Positions 60,401 to 64,000 of a stretch of 64,000 nt of DNA are shown here, in pieces. Below the pieces are notes generated by a model. It had not been told where the DNA came from. It did no database searches and saw only the letters and a list, made by a program, of their open reading frames with translations. Numbering within the stretch: position 1 is the stretch's first letter; every line of letters begins with the position of its first letter. The stretch lies in contig QJNS01000135.1 of NCBI GenBank assembly GCA_004154925.1, positions 146,983 through 210,982 on the forward strand. Reading direction: 5' to 3'. Source of the DNA: Monosporascus cannonballus (lineage: Eukaryota > Ascomycota > Sordariomycetes > Xylariales). Both the position numbers and the translations under genes were made by a program.

Positions 60401-63400
60401 GGAAAATAACCTTTAAAACGAAATACGGATTATTTAAGTATTTGGTTATACCAATAAAATTTACGAACGTATTAACGACTTTTTAACGGATAGTAAATTA
60501 CGTATTACGAAAATATCTTAATATTTTCGTCGTTTGTTATTTCGATAACATTTTCATTTTTTTAAAAATAAAAAAAACATACGTAGGATACGTTTATAAA
60601 ATTCTTTAAGTTTTACAAAACGTAAAGTTATTTATTAACGTAGAAAAAAGTTAATTTTATATATAGGAAGTGGAATATTTGGAACATATTATCACCCCAG
60701 GATATATTAAAATAGATATCAAAAAATCGCTGTAATCATAGAATAGCAAACGCCAACCACGGTTAAAAAGGTACAGGTATTCCTTGGATTCGCCAATTAT
60801 TACAGGAAATTTATTCGAAACTTTAGCAAAATAATTATACTTTTAATAAATCTTATAAGAAAAAAAAAGAATTCAAATGGATGCCAGATATAAAAAGGTT
60901 ATTTTAGGCTATTAAGGATATAATTATTAATAAGTTAATACTAATTATGTACGATTTAAACCGTTCCGTTAAATTAAAAACCGATATTTCGGATTACGCG
61001 TTAAACATAATAATTAGATAGTAAAATAATTAAGGTAAACTGCATCTTATTATATTTTTTTCGTACAAATTAAAAGGAGCCGAATTTAATTATGGCATTC
61101 CAAATAAGAAATTTATAACCATTATTATGGCATTTCGGGAATTTAAGTATTTCTTAAAGGGAAGTTTGTATTAGGTTAAGGTTTATACGGATTATTAAAA
61201 TTTTATCCGATTTATTATGACTAGGGAATTTACAGGACGATAATTAAAATACGCAAGAAAATTGGCGAATTTCGACTTCGTTATTATTTATAAAAAAAGA
61301 TTAAAAAACGGCAAAGTAAATGTTTTGAATAGGCGACCAGATTTTAAAAAGAAATTGGTTAAAGTTAGTTATATAATTGTTAATATTATTATAGAAAAAT
61401 ATTTACGCTTATAACAGATTGCGACGATTTGGGTAATACCTTTCGATATGCATTAAAGAATTTAATAATATAACGATAATCTTTTAAAAAATTAAAAAAT
61501 AAATAAAATATAAATTCCAAAAAATACCAAAAAAATCTAGTACGGAAAATATACGAATATTAATTATATAAATATTTAAAAATTTATAAAACCTTAAAAA
61601 AACTTTAACGCATATATTCTTTTCCCAAAATAAAATTAATAGTATAGAAAATTATACGGTAATATGATATTTACGTTAAAATAAAAGTTCGACAACATAA
61701 GCTATACGGAAAATTACAGCTATTATTAGTTATAAAATAATTATAATATTTAATTATATTTAACTTTATTATTAAGCTTTTTATGTTAAAAAATCTAGTT
61801 ACGGGAATATATTATGATAGTATTTTTGTAATCGTTAATCGATTTACGAAATTTTTTTATTTTTTACCATATTATAAGGATACAAACGCCGAACAAATAA
61901 TATATATTTTTTTAAATATTTTTTTAGCATATACGGATTATTAATAAAAATTATATCAAATAAAAGATCAATATTCGCATCTAAGTTTTGGCAAGGCCTT
62001 ATAATATAGATCGGCTTAAATCACAAATTATTTAACGTATTTAGATTATAAATAAATAAATAAATAAAACGAATAAATTAAATTTTAAAAACTTATTTAC
62101 GATATTATATTAATTACGAACAAAATAACTGGGTTAAAAAATTACCGATTACTTAATTAATTTATAATACCAGTTATTACGAAAATATTAAAATAACATT
62201 TACGAACGTAAATTTTGGTTTTATTCCAAAGATTTATGGAAAAATGCGCGATAACGGTTCAATTAATATTAAAGTAATCTTTACGTTAAAATAGTTATGA
62301 TAATTATATTAAAAAATAAAAACGGAATTAAAATTTGTACGAAATCAGATAAGTAAATATTATAACGAAAAATAGTTAAAAAGATTAATTTTCGAAAAAG
62401 GGGAAATAGTTTACCTAATTATCAAAAATATTTAAATAAAACGACCTAGTAAAAAACTCGATTTTAAATATATCGATTTATACAAAATCGCCAAAAAAAT
62501 CGCAAAAAATAATTACCAATTGGAATTTTTATCAAAAGTTAAACTTTATTTAATTTTTTATGTTTTTTTATTTGAGTTAGCAATAAATACGATCAAAGTG
62601 CATACGGCATAAAACGATATGGAAGTAAAAAACGAATAAGTATACGAAATGGAAAAAATCCTCGATATACGAAAATAAGACGGACTTATTCAGTACCTGA
62701 TTAAATAGAAAAAATACTTAAATTCTGAAAATACCTGAAAACCCGCTAAGAACCTTATTGGCGCTTAACGCTTATTGAAAAATCTTTATTAGTAACGACG
62801 GGCACGTTTAAATTAATAGTCGATTAATTAATAATTGGAATATCGGGCCAGTTAGCCGTAATTTATGCTAACGAGGCGGCCGTAACGGCGGCCTTTAGTT
62901 ATTATTATTCTTTTTCCAAACGTTCGAATTTTTTTATCGTTTCCGTATTTTGAATATTTTGATGAAATATTTCCATACCGCGACGACGAAGTAATTACCT
63001 TTATTTCTGCAAGCGATCCAATTTATTGGCAGCGGCCCGTAACGTTTTACGAATTTGCTTTTTTTTACGTTCTAAACAATTTTTTTCGTTAAGTAATTTT
63101 TGGTATTTAATTTCCGAAAGCCTAAAAACGTTATAAGGGTTACCATAATAAATATATTGCGCACATTTTAAAGATTTTCGAACGATTTTGTATTTTGTAT
63201 TTTTCTTTTCGTAACGAAAATAAAAAGATATTTTGAAACCAAAACGTTTAATGCGTTTTAAAAGGATTAAAGCGTTAGTACGTTTGCGAAAACGAGATTT
63301 TTTAATACGACCCGATATAATAAATATAAAAGAAAAAAAGTTACTTATTAAAATTAATAAACAAATAATTTGATCTTTAGGGATAAAGATCTTAGAAAAG

Positions 63401-63409
63401 GAAAAATCG

Positions 63410-63804
63410 TATTATGACCTAACGGTTTTAGCTTTTTCCCGGACGGTTAGGACCATAAAAAGAACGGGTCCCACCTTAGCCAAAACGTTACGTAATTAGC
63501 TCAAAGGTTTCAAAACGCCAAATACCTTAAGCCTTTTAAGCCAGCAGGAAAGCTTAAAGGATTTAAAGGTCTTAAGGGTTTAAACCGTTTAAATACTTTA
63601 AACCAAAATAAGAATATATACGTTCGTTATTTCCATAATTTAAATAACTTTAATTTGCAATAATATTTCGTTACTTAAGGTACTTTTAGCATTACGAAAC
63701 GTAATTCGTTATTATATTTATTGCTTAGATTCCCACGAAACTCCTGTTAACATAAACCTGTCGACTTAAGGTTTAATAGTTGGTTAAACCGTGAAGCCGT
63801 CATA
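63410..63804 (+). repeat. 3' LTR of the right-hand retrotransposon
   Basis: Starts TATTATGACC (the initial TG mutated to TA) and ends GTCATA. It is less mutated in its second half than the 5' LTR. It is followed by the target duplication and then by the last codons of the interrupted transposase. Confidence 0.9.
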
Positions 63805-63961
63805 TCCAAAACGAAGGAAATAAAAAAAGCGAATATTATATTAATGATCCTGATTATATAATAGTGCGATTTTGTTAAAACCCGATATGGGTTACTTAAT
63901 TGGTTGTTAAGTTATTGATTTTTGAAGTATATAGATAGCTTGGCGATAGCCTCAAATTGGG

Positions 63962-64000
63962 GGTGGGGCGTTGAGAGGGTGGTGCGTTGACCGGGTGTTT
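63962..64000 (-). repeat. Right terminal inverted repeat of the Fot1-like transposon
   Basis: Reverse complement of 55301-55339 with 38 of 39 identities. The element should end about four bases beyond the window. Confidence 0.92.

Larger units (their letters stand above)
57033..63804 (+). mobile_element. Full-length Ty3/gypsy chromodomain-type retrotransposon, RIP-inactivated
   Basis: A 6.77 kb element with two 395-bp LTRs, flanked by a 5-bp target duplication CCCAA (57028-57032) / TCCAA (63805-63809; one C-to-T). Domain order on the plus strand, all stop-riddled: probable gag region about 57.75-59.4 kb, reverse transcriptase about 60.24-60.56 kb with its active-site box at 60538-60549 reading YFDN, RNase H about 60.99-61.16 kb, integrase core about 61.83-62.24 kb, and near 62,640-62,760 a YEMEKILDIRK segment typical of a C-terminal chromodomain. 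Order RT-RNaseH-IN defines Ty3/gypsy, and the chromodomain the chromovirus group. No frame longer than about 60 codons survives. Confidence 0.9.
55297..64000 (+). mobile_element. Fot1/pogo-type DNA transposon, split by an LTR retrotransposon
   Basis: The left end starts AGTCAAACACCCGG next to a TA, like Fot1 elements of the Tc1/mariner-pogo superfamily. The last 39 bases of the window are the reverse complement of 55301-55339 with one mismatch, so they are the right terminal inverted repeat; the final few bases of the element lie just past the window. Without the 6.8 kb retrotransposon inside it, the element would be about 1.9 kb, the usual Fot1 size. Its left 400 bp and both terminal repeats are little mutated, whereas the interior is heavily RIP-degraded. 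Confidence 0.9.

Overview
The window looks like nuclear DNA of a filamentous ascomycete, most likely a Sordariomycete. The grounds are short 50-150 bp introns with GTRNGT donors and CTRAY branch sites, a kinase nearly identical to Neurospora COT-1, a Clg1-type cyclin, HET-domain and SLATT-type genes, and long AT-rich blocks full of TpA with the stop-riddled look of repeat-induced point mutation (RIP).

Layout. 1-5.9 kb is a RIP-degraded nest of LTR retrotransposons: a minus-strand Ty3/gypsy element broken by a second LTR element (LTR 1317-1689) and by an unmutated solo LTR (3385-3805) with a perfect 5-bp target duplication. 6-15.7 kb is relic-rich and includes a broken HET/TPR-repeat gene. A Clg1-like cyclin sits at 16.25-17.35 kb. 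17.4-30 kb has no clearly intact protein gene but holds decayed genes (an F-box-like gene and an aminoglycoside-phosphotransferase/ecdysteroid-kinase-like gene) and an intron-containing tRNA-Pro(AGG). 30.1-48 kb carries the housekeeping core: a secreted GH43 hydrolase, a NIP30/FAM192A protein, TIM54, a DUF6604-like pseudogene, SF3A2/Prp11, COT-1 kinase, a SLATT-type two-TM protein and a GFA-family enzyme. 48-54.3 kb has a dead short-chain dehydrogenase and a four-exon zinc-finger gene. From 55,297 to the end is a Fot1/pogo-type DNA transposon whose transposase is split near its C terminus by a complete 6.8 kb chromodomain-type LTR retrotransposon.

Nine protein genes look intact: cyclin, GH43, FAM192A-like, TIM54, SF3A2, COT-1, SLATT, GFA and zinc finger. 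Exon structures were derived by reading splice sites and checking that the phase is kept across every junction. The intact genes are unrelated housekeeping or accessory functions and do not form a pathway cluster. Around them lie at least seven gene relics; several keep long open frames interrupted only by nonsense codons that are one C-to-T or G-to-A change from a sense codon, which suggests that RIP-type mutation reached beyond the visible transposons.

No wholly new system is evident. The most notable points are the nested transposon with readable boundaries, the outward-facing related LTR elements on both flanks, the young solo LTR inside dead DNA, the SLATT-type gene (a membrane-effector fold best known from prokaryotic defence systems) and the relic graveyard.
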